Source of the DNA: JACRNA01 sp964366335
Lineage (GTDB): Bacteria; Patescibacteriota; Microgenomatia; CAZETR01; Amesbacteraceae
Assembly: GCA_964366335.1 (NCBI GenBank)
Contig: CAYITQ010000001.1
Span: forward strand, 1-64,000
DNA length: 64,000 bases
Direction of reading: 5' to 3'
Shown here: positions 14,494 through 22,797 of the stretch, in pieces
Layout: each line of letters opens with the position of its first letter
Numbering within the stretch: position 1 is the first letter of the stretch
The notes under the pieces: model-generated
The model's input: the letters and a program-made list of their open reading frames with translations, nothing else
Database searches by the model: none
Told to the model about the DNA's origin: nothing
Translations under genes and position numbers: made by a program

Positions 14494-16833
14494 ATGGACA
14501 GACGGCAGATATTTTGTGGGCTATTAGGACTCTTTTTTGTATTTAGTATTGGTGTTGCCCGCGCATATAATATTCAGGATGAAATAAATGCCGCTTCTCC
14601 GGGAGATACCATAAATATCCCTGATGGGACTTATACCGAATCAGTAGATGTGCCGGACACTCTTCCCGGACTTATTATTTTAGGCCAAAGCCGGGATGGG
14701 ACGATTGTAACAAACTCTTTCGGATCAGGGTTTGTCATTGCAGCAGACAATGTGACCATCAAAAATTTAACGGTGAAAGGCTATACTACGGGCCGGGGAA
14801 TTGATTTTTTGAGTTTTGGGACAATTACCAGTGGATTAATAGATAATGTCATTGCCGATGGCAATGGAGATGGCATTTCCCTGGATGGAATAACCGCTAG
14901 CGATTTCAAAATCCAGAATTCGAAAATTATAAATAATAATTACTCACCCAGTGGCATATACATTAATGATTCTTCAAATATTCAAATTACCAATAATGAA
15001 ATCACCGGAAATTCCAATGGAGTGGATTTGGCAGGTGCAACATCCGGTATCACACTATCTGGAAATACCTTTGGGTCAAATAGTTTGTATGACATATTTA
15101 ATAACACTTCAAATAATCAAACTGCGACAGGGAACGATTGGGGAACATTGGATGGAAACACTATTAACACCAGAATTTACGACAAACTTGATGATAATAC
15201 TCTAGGCCTGGTTGTTTTTGATAACACAAACCCATCTGTAAACGCAGGTACAGATAAGATAAAGAAATCTAGTTTTACCCAAGATGCGACCGCATCGGAT
15301 ACTTACGGAATTAAATCTTTTTTGTGGTCAGGATCCATTGAAGTTACTTTCAGTAATCCAGCTATCGAAGATCCAATTGTTTCAGCTAGTACAGATGGAA
15401 CATATACATTGACTTTGAAAGTCACCGACACTTCAGGCAACACCAATTCAGATACTTTTCAGCTGACTTGGGATACAGTAGCACCAACATCAATCTCAAA
15501 GACAACGTTTGGAACGGGTTGGTATACTTCTAATCAAACCTCGACCTTTACTTATACAGATTCTGGATCTGCCAGCTGTGTCATTAATGCCGAAGGCACA
15601 TCTCAGACGTGTTCTATTACTCCAAATATCTGTGATACTGCCGGTAATTGTAATACAACTCAAGTCACATCCAACGCAATCAAGCTTGATAAAACAAAAC
15701 CCACATCCTCAGTCACCTCACCCACTTATGACAATTCCGGGACGATATCAGTGACACTTTCTTCATCTGATAATTTGTCAGGGGTGGTTAGCACTTCTTT
15801 GTGGTATCGTAAAAATAGTGGGGTTTGGACCAATTACGGTAGTTCATTTAACTTTGATCCATTAGATATTGATGCGACTTACGAATTTTATTCAATAGCT
15901 ACCGACGACGCCGGAAATATTGAATTGGCTCCAATATCTGCTGATAGTACTACTATATTTGATCATACCAACCCGTCCGGAACTTGGACATCACCCGTTG
16001 TCAATTGGACAATATCCGGTACTGAAACATTGCAAGCTGATGCCACTGATAACTTATCTGGAATTTCTTCTGTAAAATTTCAATATAAGCAAAATAATGG
16101 TGTTGATACTTTTCATGATATAGCCACCGATAATGTTTCACCATTTTCTACCGACTGGAATACCGTTGGTTTGTCATTGGATGGATACTCTGGGAGAATT
16201 ATAATTACAGACAAGGCTGGGAATTCGTTTACTGCAGATAGAAATTTTTATGTAGCAGCGGTAATTACCAGTTTTACCCATTTCACCGTTGATACCAATA
16301 GAATTCAAGTGGATTGGACTACCGATAGACCAACAGATGGCCATGTCGTGTACGACACACATTCCCGTTCTTCGGTTGATGAATATGCCTTTAGTACCAG
16401 TACTGAACATCTGGCTCCGGATTATGGCACATCTCACTCGATAGTTATTGGAGGACTTGCTGACAATACTTCATATTACTTCCGCGCTGTTTCGGCTGGA
16501 ACACCAGTAGTTGTCAGTGAACAAGGTGGGAACAAAACCTTTACGGTTGCCGGTGATGGAGGAGGAAATGAGAGCAATGGAGCAGTTGCCAGTATTTCCA
16601 CTATATTTACTCCGCCATTTTCTTCACCTACCACTTTATTTACAACCCAATTTATTCCCGTTGAAGAAATTTTGGGTGAAGCCACTCAAAGTGCGGAAAT
16701 TTTCCCAACCCCAATACCAGAAATGACCGGGACTAAAATAGAAACCCAAAATGAATGGCCATGGTGGTCAATCATTACTCTTACGTCAGTTTTTGGTCTG
16801 GGGATCTGGTGGTGGATTATTCGTAGGAAATAG
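14494..16833 (+). CDS. Large surface protein: beta-helix, Ig-like repeats, C-terminal anchor
   Basis: 779 residues. Signal peptide about 1-25, a right-handed parallel beta-helix of the NosD/pectate-lyase type (about 26-240: 'IQDEINAASPGDTINIPDGT', 'ITNNEITGNSNGVDL'), then Ig-/cadherin-like domains ('DTSGNTNSDTFQLTWDTVAP'; 'TEFYSIATDDAGN'-type repeats) and a fibronectin III-like domain near 600-690. A C-terminal membrane segment ('WWSIITLTSVFGLGIWWWII') with RRK tail follows. Probably an adhesin or cell-envelope protein; no catalytic residues are assigned. TAAAAT at 14480-14485 is 8 nt before the ATG. Confidence 0.8.
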   Translation: MDRRQIFCGLLGLFFVFSIGVARAYNIQDEINAASPGDTINIPDGTYTESVDVPDTLPGLIILGQSRDGTIVTNSFGSGFVIAADNVTIKNLTVKGYTTGRGIDFLSFGTITSGLIDNVIADGNGDGISLDGITASDFKIQNSKIINNNYSPSGIYINDSSNIQITNNEITGNSNGVDLAGATSGITLSGNTFGSNSLYDIFNNTSNNQTATGNDWGTLDGNTINTRIYDKLDDNTLGLVVFDNTNPSVNAGTDKIKKSSFTQDATASDTYGIKSFLWSGSIEVTFSNPAIEDPIVSASTDGTYTLTLKVTDTSGNTNSDTFQLTWDTVAPTSISKTTFGTGWYTSNQTSTFTYTDSGSASCVINAEGTSQTCSITPNICDTAGNCNTTQVTSNAIKLDKTKPTSSVTSPTYDNSGTISVTLSSSDNLSGVVSTSLWYRKNSGVWTNYGSSFNFDPLDIDATYEFYSIATDDAGNIELAPISADSTTIFDHTNPSGTWTSPVVNWTISGTETLQADATDNLSGISSVKFQYKQNNGVDTFHDIATDNVSPFSTDWNTVGLSLDGYSGRIIITDKAGNSFTADRNFYVAAVITSFTHFTVDTNRIQVDWTTDRPTDGHVVYDTHSRSSVDEYAFSTSTEHLAPDYGTSHSIVIGGLADNTSYYFRAVSAGTPVVVSEQGGNKTFTVAGDGGGNESNGAVASISTIFTPPFSSPTTLFTTQFIPVEEILGEATQSAEIFPTPIPEMTGTKIETQNEWPWWSIITLTSVFGLGIWWWIIRRK

Positions 16834-16836
16834 AGA

Positions 16837-16842
16837 TATAAT
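16837..16842 (+). promoter_or_regulatory. -10 element for CAP-domain gene
   Basis: Perfect TATAAT 6 nt before the ATG at 16849, predicting a leaderless mRNA. Confidence 0.6.
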
Positions 16843-16848
16843 TAGTTT

Positions 16849-17682
16849 ATGTTCAGGTTCCTGCACCACTTGTTTCTTCCACACGAGTCAAACAACCAGC
16901 GGGCCCGGGTTCTTCATCCTATGGGTATCTCTGTTGTTATAGGTCTTTATACTCTCCTCCAATTAACCATGAACCAAATAACTATGAACTATCCACAAAT
17001 ATTGGGCTATGCTTCTGATATTGCTCCCGAGGAAATTGTCCGCCTGACCAATCTCGAACGCAAGTCTCAGGGGCTTTCCGAAGTCCGTTTGGATTTCAAT
17101 CTTTCCGCCGCGGCTGCTCAGAAAGCTGCAGACATGGTCGCCCGTGATTATTGGGCCCACGTCTCTCCCGTGGGTACCCAGCCCTGGTATTTTGTCAGCA
17201 ATAGCGGATATGCATATAAATATGCAGGTGAAAATCTGGCCCGTGATTTTGCTGATCCGGATTCAGTGGTCAAGGCTTGGATGAATTCACCCACCCACAG
17301 GGAAAATTTATTATCGTCCCGGTATCAGGATATTGGGGTGGCTGTCATCGACGGAAAGTTAGGGGGACGAGAGACCACGTTGGTAGTGCAATTTTTTGGA
17401 ACAAAATTAAATGCCACAGGATCAATATTGTCGGTCAAAGCCGCCGACGAAGCCGGACCCTCAGCCACGCGTAACTGGAATCCGGTTCTCAACCGTTTTG
17501 ATATAGCCAAATCATTGTCAATAACTTTATTGATCGTATTTTCGGTGATCTTGGTAATAGATGTGGTTTGGATCTCTCATCGGAAAATTCACCGTTGGAC
17601 CAGCAAGAGCTTGGCTCACTTGGCTTTTTTGACAGCATTATTAATTGCAGTGGCTATAATTAGTAAAGGAGTAATTTTGTAA
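16849..17682 (+). CDS. CAP/SCP (YkwD-like) domain membrane protein
   Basis: 277 residues. An N-terminal membrane segment (about 25-45), a CAP domain about 60-195 ('VRLTNLERKSQGLSEVRLDF', 'YWAHVSPVGTQPWYFV', 'AGENLARDF', 'WMNSPTHRENLLSSRYQDIG') and two C-terminal membrane segments (about 222-240 and 255-277). The His/Glu residues typical of the CAP cavity are present. Function of bacterial CAP proteins is mostly unknown. The small membrane gene follows 1 nt after the stop. Confidence 0.88.
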   Translation: MFRFLHHLFLPHESNNQRARVLHPMGISVVIGLYTLLQLTMNQITMNYPQILGYASDIAPEEIVRLTNLERKSQGLSEVRLDFNLSAAAAQKAADMVARDYWAHVSPVGTQPWYFVSNSGYAYKYAGENLARDFADPDSVVKAWMNSPTHRENLLSSRYQDIGVAVIDGKLGGRETTLVVQFFGTKLNATGSILSVKAADEAGPSATRNWNPVLNRFDIAKSLSITLLIVFSVILVIDVVWISHRKIHRWTSKSLAHLAFLTALLIAVAIISKGVIL

Positions 17683-17683
17683 T

Positions 17684-17932
17684 ATGCGTCACCCTACACA
17701 TTATTTTGTTTTGCTTTGTTTGTTGGCCGTAGGCTTGTGGGGTATTTATCTATTTTCGTATTACCCAGCCATGCGGATGGCTATTATGATTAGCCTTTCC
17801 ATTTCGTATGTAGTCTGGGGAATCGTCCACCATGCTCATCGCGGAGACCTACATCCCAAAATTGTAGTAGAATATATTCTTATCGCAATGTTTGCCTTGT
17901 TAATTTTTGCAACATTACTGTATTTAGCTTGA
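17684..17932 (+). CDS. Small polytopic membrane protein
   Basis: 82 residues with three predicted membrane segments (about 6-25, 30-50, 60-81). No family recognised. It starts 1 nt after the CAP gene and overlaps the next gene by TTGA, so it is in the same operon. Confidence 0.6.
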   Translation: MRHPTHYFVLLCLLAVGLWGIYLFSYYPAMRMAIMISLSISYVVWGIVHHAHRGDLHPKIVVEYILIAMFALLIFATLLYLA

Positions 17933-18483
17933 CCAAACGCATATTTTTGGGAATAGGGATAGATCTAAAACTTGACGATTTACATGCCAAATTATCGGCT
18001 TTTAATAAACATTTAGATTGGATTCCTGACCAGGATTTGCATATCCCGTTAAATTACTTGGGTAGGTTACTCCATCAGGATATCAATGCTGTAGGCATAA
18101 CAATAAAGACAATAGTCGAAAAATATCAGCCATTTACACTTAAACCCCAATATTTAGAAACGCTCTACAAAAAGCATGAGGAGTCCCAAATATACGTAAG
18201 TCTTGCAGGCCAAGTGGATATTTTAAGCCAATTGCAAAAAGAATTAGCCAAGAATTTAGACGAGGTTGCTGCCCAGCCCAAGCGCTATTTTCCATATTTG
18301 ACTGTCGCCACCCTCAAAAAGACCGATCACGAGACGACCAAACAAATCCTAAACAAAATATCCGGTTTGGATTTGGAATTAAATATAGACGAATTTCAGG
18401 TCAATAAAATCACGCTTTATGAAAACCTCTTCCACCGCGACTCCGTGACCTATCAAAAAATCAGGGATTTTGTGTTAGAATAA
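17929..18483 (+). CDS. 2'-5' RNA ligase/LigT-like protein with degenerate active site
   Basis: 184 residues from a TTG start overlapping the previous stop (TTGA). The fold signature 'KRIFLGIGIDLKLDDLHAKL', 'DLHIPLNYLGRL' and 'FPYLTVATLKK' matches ThpR/LigT phosphodiesterases. The two HxTx motifs are altered: HIPL in place of HxTx in the first, and YLTV in place of HxTx in the second. Two of four key residues are therefore missing and catalysis is doubtful. An RNA-binding or other role is possible. Confidence 0.75.
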   Translation: MTKRIFLGIGIDLKLDDLHAKLSAFNKHLDWIPDQDLHIPLNYLGRLLHQDINAVGITIKTIVEKYQPFTLKPQYLETLYKKHEESQIYVSLAGQVDILSQLQKELAKNLDEVAAQPKRYFPYLTVATLKKTDHETTKQILNKISGLDLELNIDEFQVNKITLYENLFHRDSVTYQKIRDFVLE

Positions 18484-18492
18484 ACAACAGTT

Positions 18493-19218
18493 ATGAAGGG
18501 AGTAATTCTTGCAGGCGGAAATGGCATCCGCCTTTATCCTCTGACATTTGCTACCAATAAGCACCTTTTGCCTGTTTTTGACCAGCCCATGGTTTTTTAT
18601 CCAATTCAAACTCTGCTTAAAACAGGGATTAAAGATATTATGATTATTGCCAGTGGGGACAAAGCCGGACACTTTATTGGAGTTCTCAAAAATGGCAAAG
18701 AATACGGAATACGTCATTTGGAGTATGGGTTTCAAGAAGGAGCTGGAGGAATTTCCCAAGCCTTAGCCATAGCCGAAGATTTCGCAGACAGCGAACCCAT
18801 TGTAGCTATATTAGGAGATAACACAACGGATGCAGACATTACTCCAGCAGTCAAAAAATTTAAAGATGGAGCAACAATCTTTGTTAAAAAAGTTCCCGAC
18901 CCGGAACGCTTTGGAGTTCCGGTGTTTTCCAAAGATGGAAAAACGATAACAAAGATCGAAGAAAAGCCAAAAAATCCTAAGAGCGATTTTGCTGTGGTCG
19001 GCGTGTACATCTACGACGCCCACTGTTTTGAATACATCAGAACTTTAAAGCCTTCAGCCAGAGGTGAATTGGAAATTACCGACTTAAACAATATTTATTT
19101 AGAAAAAGGAAAATTAAAATGGGAAGAATTGAAAGGATTTTGGAATGACGCCGGAACTTTTGAAAGTTTACTTAAATCCAATTTATATTGGGCCAGAAAA
19201 AAAGGAATTAAAGTATGA
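18493..19218 (+). CDS. rmlA: Glucose-1-phosphate thymidylyltransferase (RmlA-like)
   Basis: 241 residues, a short RmlA-type sugar nucleotidyltransferase making dTDP-glucose. It starts KGVILAGGNGIRLYPLT: the usual GGxGTRL has Ile in place of Thr. 'NKHLLPVFDQPMVFYPI', 'LGDN' (metal site) and 'IEEKPKNPKSDFAVVGVYIY' are conserved. It overlaps rmlB by 4 nt. TAGAAT at 18476-18481 lies 11 nt before the ATG. The enzyme feeds the sugar cluster downstream. Confidence 0.9.
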   Translation: MKGVILAGGNGIRLYPLTFATNKHLLPVFDQPMVFYPIQTLLKTGIKDIMIIASGDKAGHFIGVLKNGKEYGIRHLEYGFQEGAGGISQALAIAEDFADSEPIVAILGDNTTDADITPAVKKFKDGATIFVKKVPDPERFGVPVFSKDGKTITKIEEKPKNPKSDFAVVGVYIYDAHCFEYIRTLKPSARGELEITDLNNIYLEKGKLKWEELKGFWNDAGTFESLLKSNLYWARKKGIKV

Positions 19219-20240
19219 AAGAATTGATTACTGGCGGAGCGGGGTTTATTGGCACCAATTTTGTTCGGTATTGGAGAGAAAAATATCCGGGCGACCATCT
19301 TAGAGTTCTCGACAAATTAACATATGCAGGGCATAAGGAAAATCTATCCGGACTAGATATTGAATTTGTTCAGGGTGATATTTGCGACCCCAAAATTGTG
19401 GCACAGGCCATGTTGGGGATTGACGTGGTTGTCCATTTTGCGGCTGAAACTCATGTTGACCGAAGTGTCATGGGTCCTGATGCTTTTATTCAAACAAATG
19501 TTGTTGGAACAAAAGTTCTTTTGCAAGCAGCTTTAAAAAACGGTATCAAACTTTTCCATCATATTTCTACTGATGAAGTATTTGGAGCACTACCTATAGA
19601 CAAGCCAGAAGAAAAGTTCACCGAAGAATCCCGATACAATCCCCACAGTCCGTATTCCGCTACAAAAGCCGCATCTGACCATTTAGTTCGAGCCTGGCAT
19701 GAAACCTATGGTTTACCGGTTACCATTACCAATGCTTCAAATAATTACGGTCCTTATCAAGACACGGAAAAACTCATTCCCAGATTTATCACCAATCTTT
19801 TAACCGGTCAAAAAGTTCCTCTAATGGGGAAAGGGGAAAACGTCCGTGATTGGATTCATGTTCTAGACCATGCCGGGGCGATTGATATGATTATTCATGC
19901 GGCGTTGAAAGATCCAAATATCATTGGCCAAACTTTTTGTGTAGGTGGAAATTCCGAAAGAACCAATTTACAAGTAACGATGGAATTACTCAAAATTTTG
20001 GGCAAGGATGAATCGTGGATTGAACCAATTGAGCATCGTTTGGGGCATGACTCCAGATATGCCATTGATTCATCCAAAATCAAAAAAGTTTTAGGTTGGG
20101 AACCCCAGTTTACTTTTGAGGAATGGTTACCAAAAACAGTAGAATGGTATAAAAATAATGAATGGTGGTGGAAACCACTCAAAGAAGGCCGTCCTTTAAT
20201 CGATCCGGCAGACCAGAAAAAACTAAACAAAAATGACTGA
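19215..20240 (+). CDS. rmlB: dTDP-glucose 4,6-dehydratase
   Basis: 341 residues, an extended SDR. The NAD motif GGAGFIG is at 7-13, the catalytic Thr-Asp-Glu at 119-121 (STDEVFG) and the YxxxK pair is Tyr147/Lys151. It makes dTDP-4-keto-6-deoxyglucose. rmlC and rmlD are not in the window, so the final sugar is open (L-rhamnose or another 6-deoxyhexose). It is coupled to rmlA by an ATGA overlap and convergent with trmD 31 nt away. Confidence 0.94.
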   Translation: MKELITGGAGFIGTNFVRYWREKYPGDHLRVLDKLTYAGHKENLSGLDIEFVQGDICDPKIVAQAMLGIDVVVHFAAETHVDRSVMGPDAFIQTNVVGTKVLLQAALKNGIKLFHHISTDEVFGALPIDKPEEKFTEESRYNPHSPYSATKAASDHLVRAWHETYGLPVTITNASNNYGPYQDTEKLIPRFITNLLTGQKVPLMGKGENVRDWIHVLDHAGAIDMIIHAALKDPNIIGQTFCVGGNSERTNLQVTMELLKILGKDESWIEPIEHRLGHDSRYAIDSSKIKKVLGWEPQFTFEEWLPKTVEWYKNNEWWWKPLKEGRPLIDPADQKKLNKND

Positions 20241-20271
20241 TTTAGTCCTTGGTAGCAAGTTGTAGACAAGC

Positions 20272-20931
20272 TTATTGAGCAAGGGATCGCCACTTCTTAA
20301 TTTTGGCATGATCGCCGGAGAGGAGAATTTCAGGAACTTTCCAATTTTTATATGTTTCTGGTCTTGTATATTGTGCATATTCTGATTTGGCATTTGAAAT
20401 TGAAGGATTGAACGATTCCTCGCTGAGAGAGTCTGGATTTCCAAGAGATCCTGGAAGCAAGCGAGTAATGGAATCCACAAGGATCATGGCTGGGATTTCA
20501 CCGCCGGAAAGGACATAATCTCCCACAGATATTATTTCATCAGCCAAATGTTCATGTACCCGATGATCAACTCCTTCGTAATGACCACAAATAATTATCA
20601 AATGCTCTTCTTTAGATAATTCCACCGCTTTTTTTTGAGTAAACTTCTCACCCCCCGCGTCTAATAATATTACTTTTAATTTTTGAATTTGATTTGTCAT
20701 TTGTGATTTGATATTTGTAATTGCGCGGTCGATAATATCAATTCGCATTAGCATACCAGGTCCTCCACCATACGGTTTATCATCCACAGATTTATATTTA
20801 TTTGTAGCCCAATCCCTTAAATCATAAATCTTAAGTCTTAAATCATCTTGATCCTGAGCTCTTTTAACTATGGAATAATCAAAAATGCCCTCAAACATGG
20901 GTGGAAAAAGTGTTAGAATATCGATTATCAT
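20272..20931 (-). CDS. trmD: tRNA (guanine37-N1)-methyltransferase TrmD
   Basis: 219 residues from the ATG at 20931. SPOUT-fold motifs: GGGPGM at 55-60, CGHYEGVD at 115-122, SVGDYVLSGGE at 135-145. It methylates G37 of tRNAs reading CNN codons using S-adenosylmethionine. The DNA contains two heptamer repeats, one in the variable loop (residues about 71-87) and one in 'DLRLKIYDLRDW'. The start codon shares the CATG tetranucleotide with the divergent GT2 gene. A TATAAT on the minus strand (20950-20945) lies 13 nt upstream. An upstream TTG at 20943 is an alternative start. Confidence 0.95.
   Translation of the reverse strand: MIIDILTLFPPMFEGIFDYSIVKRAQDQDDLRLKIYDLRDWATNKYKSVDDKPYGGGPGMLMRIDIIDRAITNIKSQMTNQIQKLKVILLDAGGEKFTQKKAVELSKEEHLIIICGHYEGVDHRVHEHLADEIISVGDYVLSGGEIPAMILVDSITRLLPGSLGNPDSLSEESFNPSISNAKSEYAQYTRPETYKNWKVPEILLSGDHAKIKKWRSLAQ
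20692..20719. repeat. 7-nt tandem repeat inside trmD
   Basis: Four in-phase units on the + strand: ATTTGTC, ATTTGTG, ATTTGAT, ATTTGTA, with a partial fifth. They encode 'NIKSQMTNQI' in the variable loop of TrmD. The period is not a multiple of 3. Confidence 0.7.
20815..20849. repeat. Second 7-nt tandem repeat inside trmD
   Basis: Five in-phase units on the + strand: CCTTAAA, TCATAAA, TCTTAAG, TCTTAAA, TCATCTT. They encode the 'DDLRLKIYDLRD' stretch, part of which is normally conserved. Confidence 0.65.
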
Positions 20932-21694
20932 GGTCGTAGTCAATATTATAACAACTTACAACGAAGCAGAAAACATTAAGGAGATGCTCACCGCTTTAAA
21001 AAAGGTCGGGCTGCGCAATAAAAAATATAAATTTTTAACTCTGGTAGTAGACGACAAATCTCCTGATGGTACAGGAACAATTGTCCAAGAGTTCATGGAG
21101 AAAGACGAAAGAGTCTATTTATTGAGTGGAGACAAGAAAGGCCTTGGAGAAGCTATGATCCGTGGTTTAAATTATGCTATTAAAAAACTAAAGGCGGGCA
21201 TAGTTATTCCCAACGAAGCAGATTTTGCCTTTGACCCCAATTACATTACTCCGTCCTTGCGAAAAATTGAAGAAGGTTACGATGTAATTGTGGGCTCACG
21301 ACATGTGAGAGAAGGCAACACCCAGGGCTGGACTTTTATTAGAAGAATAAATCACTGGGTAGCCAATACTGTATTTGCTACTTGGGTGGCTGGGGTGACT
21401 CAGATCCACGACCACAATGGTGAATTTAGAGTGGTTAGAGTAAAAGGTATATTAGACAATATGGATTTTACCAATTTTCCGAGAGGGTTTGGATTTTTTT
21501 GTTATTGGCTTTTCAAAATGACTCAAAAGACTAACCGGGTTTATGAGCTACCGATTACTTATAAATTTAGAACCAAAGGGGAATCTAAGGTTAGTTTTAA
21601 TCCAAAATATCTTAGGATATATCTGCACGATGTTTGGGAATATATTAGTCTCAGTTTCAAAATTAGACTGGAAAAGAGTAAAATATCTCTATGA
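20930..21694 (+). CDS. GT2 polyprenyl-phosphate sugar synthase-like (DPM1 type)
   Basis: 254 residues. 'VNIITTYNEAENI', 'VVDDKSPDGTG', 'GLGEAMIRGLNYAI' and 'VGSRHVREGNTQGW' match DPM1-like glycosyltransferases that load a sugar onto a polyprenyl phosphate. The usual DADF/DxD motif reads NEADFAFDP here, so one acidic residue is Glu. Starting at MVVVNII avoids a non-family extension and shares CATG with the divergent trmD start. TAGAAT at 20914-20919 is inside trmD. It overlaps the next GT2 gene by 4 nt. Confidence 0.82.
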   Translation: MVVVNIITTYNEAENIKEMLTALKKVGLRNKKYKFLTLVVDDKSPDGTGTIVQEFMEKDERVYLLSGDKKGLGEAMIRGLNYAIKKLKAGIVIPNEADFAFDPNYITPSLRKIEEGYDVIVGSRHVREGNTQGWTFIRRINHWVANTVFATWVAGVTQIHDHNGEFRVVRVKGILDNMDFTNFPRGFGFFCYWLFKMTQKTNRVYELPITYKFRTKGESKVSFNPKYLRIYLHDVWEYISLSFKIRLEKSKISL

Positions 21695-22797
21695 AAGTGG
21701 TAGTAATTATCCCGTCATACAATGAAAAAGATAATACTTCAGAAATGATAGAAACTTTGGCAGGGGTGTTTTCAAAAATCAAAGATCACAAGATATTTCT
21801 TTTATATGTGGACGGAAACAGTCCGGATGGTACGTCAATAATTATAAAAAAGTATCAAAAGAAATACAATTGGCTACACTTGCTAGAGGAAACCAAGAAG
21901 GAAGGTTTAGGCACGGCTTATGCCCAGGGAATGCAATATGCTATGAAAGAACTTAAAGCTGAATGGCTGATGGAATTTGATGCCGATTTTCAGCATCCTC
22001 CCGAAAGTATAGCTTCACTCGTAAACGAAACCGATAAGTACGATTATATCTTGGGATCGCGGTATATCAAAGGTGGGTCAATTCCCAGGGAGTGGAGTTT
22101 TGAACGCAAGTTTTTGAGCATTGTTGGTAATTTAATTGCCAGAATATTGCTAATATTACCCAATATTCATGATGTAACAGGGGGATTCAAGCTCTCCCGT
22201 GTCAAAGGCTTTATGGATGAATTTGATTTTGACAAATTGTTGTCTCATAGCTTCGCTTACAAAATCCATCTACTGTTTTATATGGTCCAAAAAGGGGCTA
22301 GAGTAAAAGAAATACCGTTTGTTTTTGGCAACCGGATTTCAGGAGAATCAAAGATTATAAAAAATGAAATGTTTGAAACCCTGCGGGTGATATTTTTTCT
22401 TCAGCAAAAAATATTCAGGTTTGGTGTAACTGGTTTTGTTGGCTATTTAATTAACGCTACTTTTTTGGCAATTCTTTCACCTTTTGGAGAACTGTTTGCC
22501 TGGGTTGTTTCTACCGAATTGGCAATTATTAGTAATTTTACCCTAAATAATTTATGGACTTTTAGATCCGAAAAAATTACAGGAATAAATAAATTGATAT
22601 TTAAATTTTTGCAGTTTAATCTTACTTCATCGGGCGGTTTAATTATTCAAAGTATATTGGGGTATTTGAGTGTGACTTATTTAAATATTCCCCGTCAATT
22701 GGCATTACCATTAATAATAGGATTTGTGATTTTGCCATACAATTATTTCATGTACACCAGAGTTATTTGGAGAGAAAAGGTGCCCAGTCAGAGATAG
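21691..22797 (+). CDS. DPM1-like GT2 fused to GtrA membrane domain
   Basis: 368 residues. N-terminal GT2 (about 1-240) with 'VIIPSYNEKDNTS', DADFQHPP as the DxD site and 'LGSRYIKGGSIPREWSFERK'. C-terminal GtrA-like domain (about 243-362, four membrane segments, 'FRFGVTGFVGYLINATFLAI', 'NFTLNNLWTF'). This arrangement suggests synthesis and membrane transfer of a polyprenyl-linked sugar. TAAAAT at 21679-21684 is 6 nt before the ATG, an internal promoter. The 3' end overlaps the convergent gene by 35 nt. Confidence 0.88.
   Translation: MKVVVIIPSYNEKDNTSEMIETLAGVFSKIKDHKIFLLYVDGNSPDGTSIIIKKYQKKYNWLHLLEETKKEGLGTAYAQGMQYAMKELKAEWLMEFDADFQHPPESIASLVNETDKYDYILGSRYIKGGSIPREWSFERKFLSIVGNLIARILLILPNIHDVTGGFKLSRVKGFMDEFDFDKLLSHSFAYKIHLLFYMVQKGARVKEIPFVFGNRISGESKIIKNEMFETLRVIFFLQQKIFRFGVTGFVGYLINATFLAILSPFGELFAWVVSTELAIISNFTLNNLWTFRSEKITGINKLIFKFLQFNLTSSGGLIIQSILGYLSVTYLNIPRQLALPLIIGFVILPYNYFMYTRVIWREKVPSQR

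Noticed and set aside
20378..20405. Third possible heptamer tract in trmD
   Set aside because: Only two units (ATTTGGC, ATTTGAA) are clear; too weak to call.
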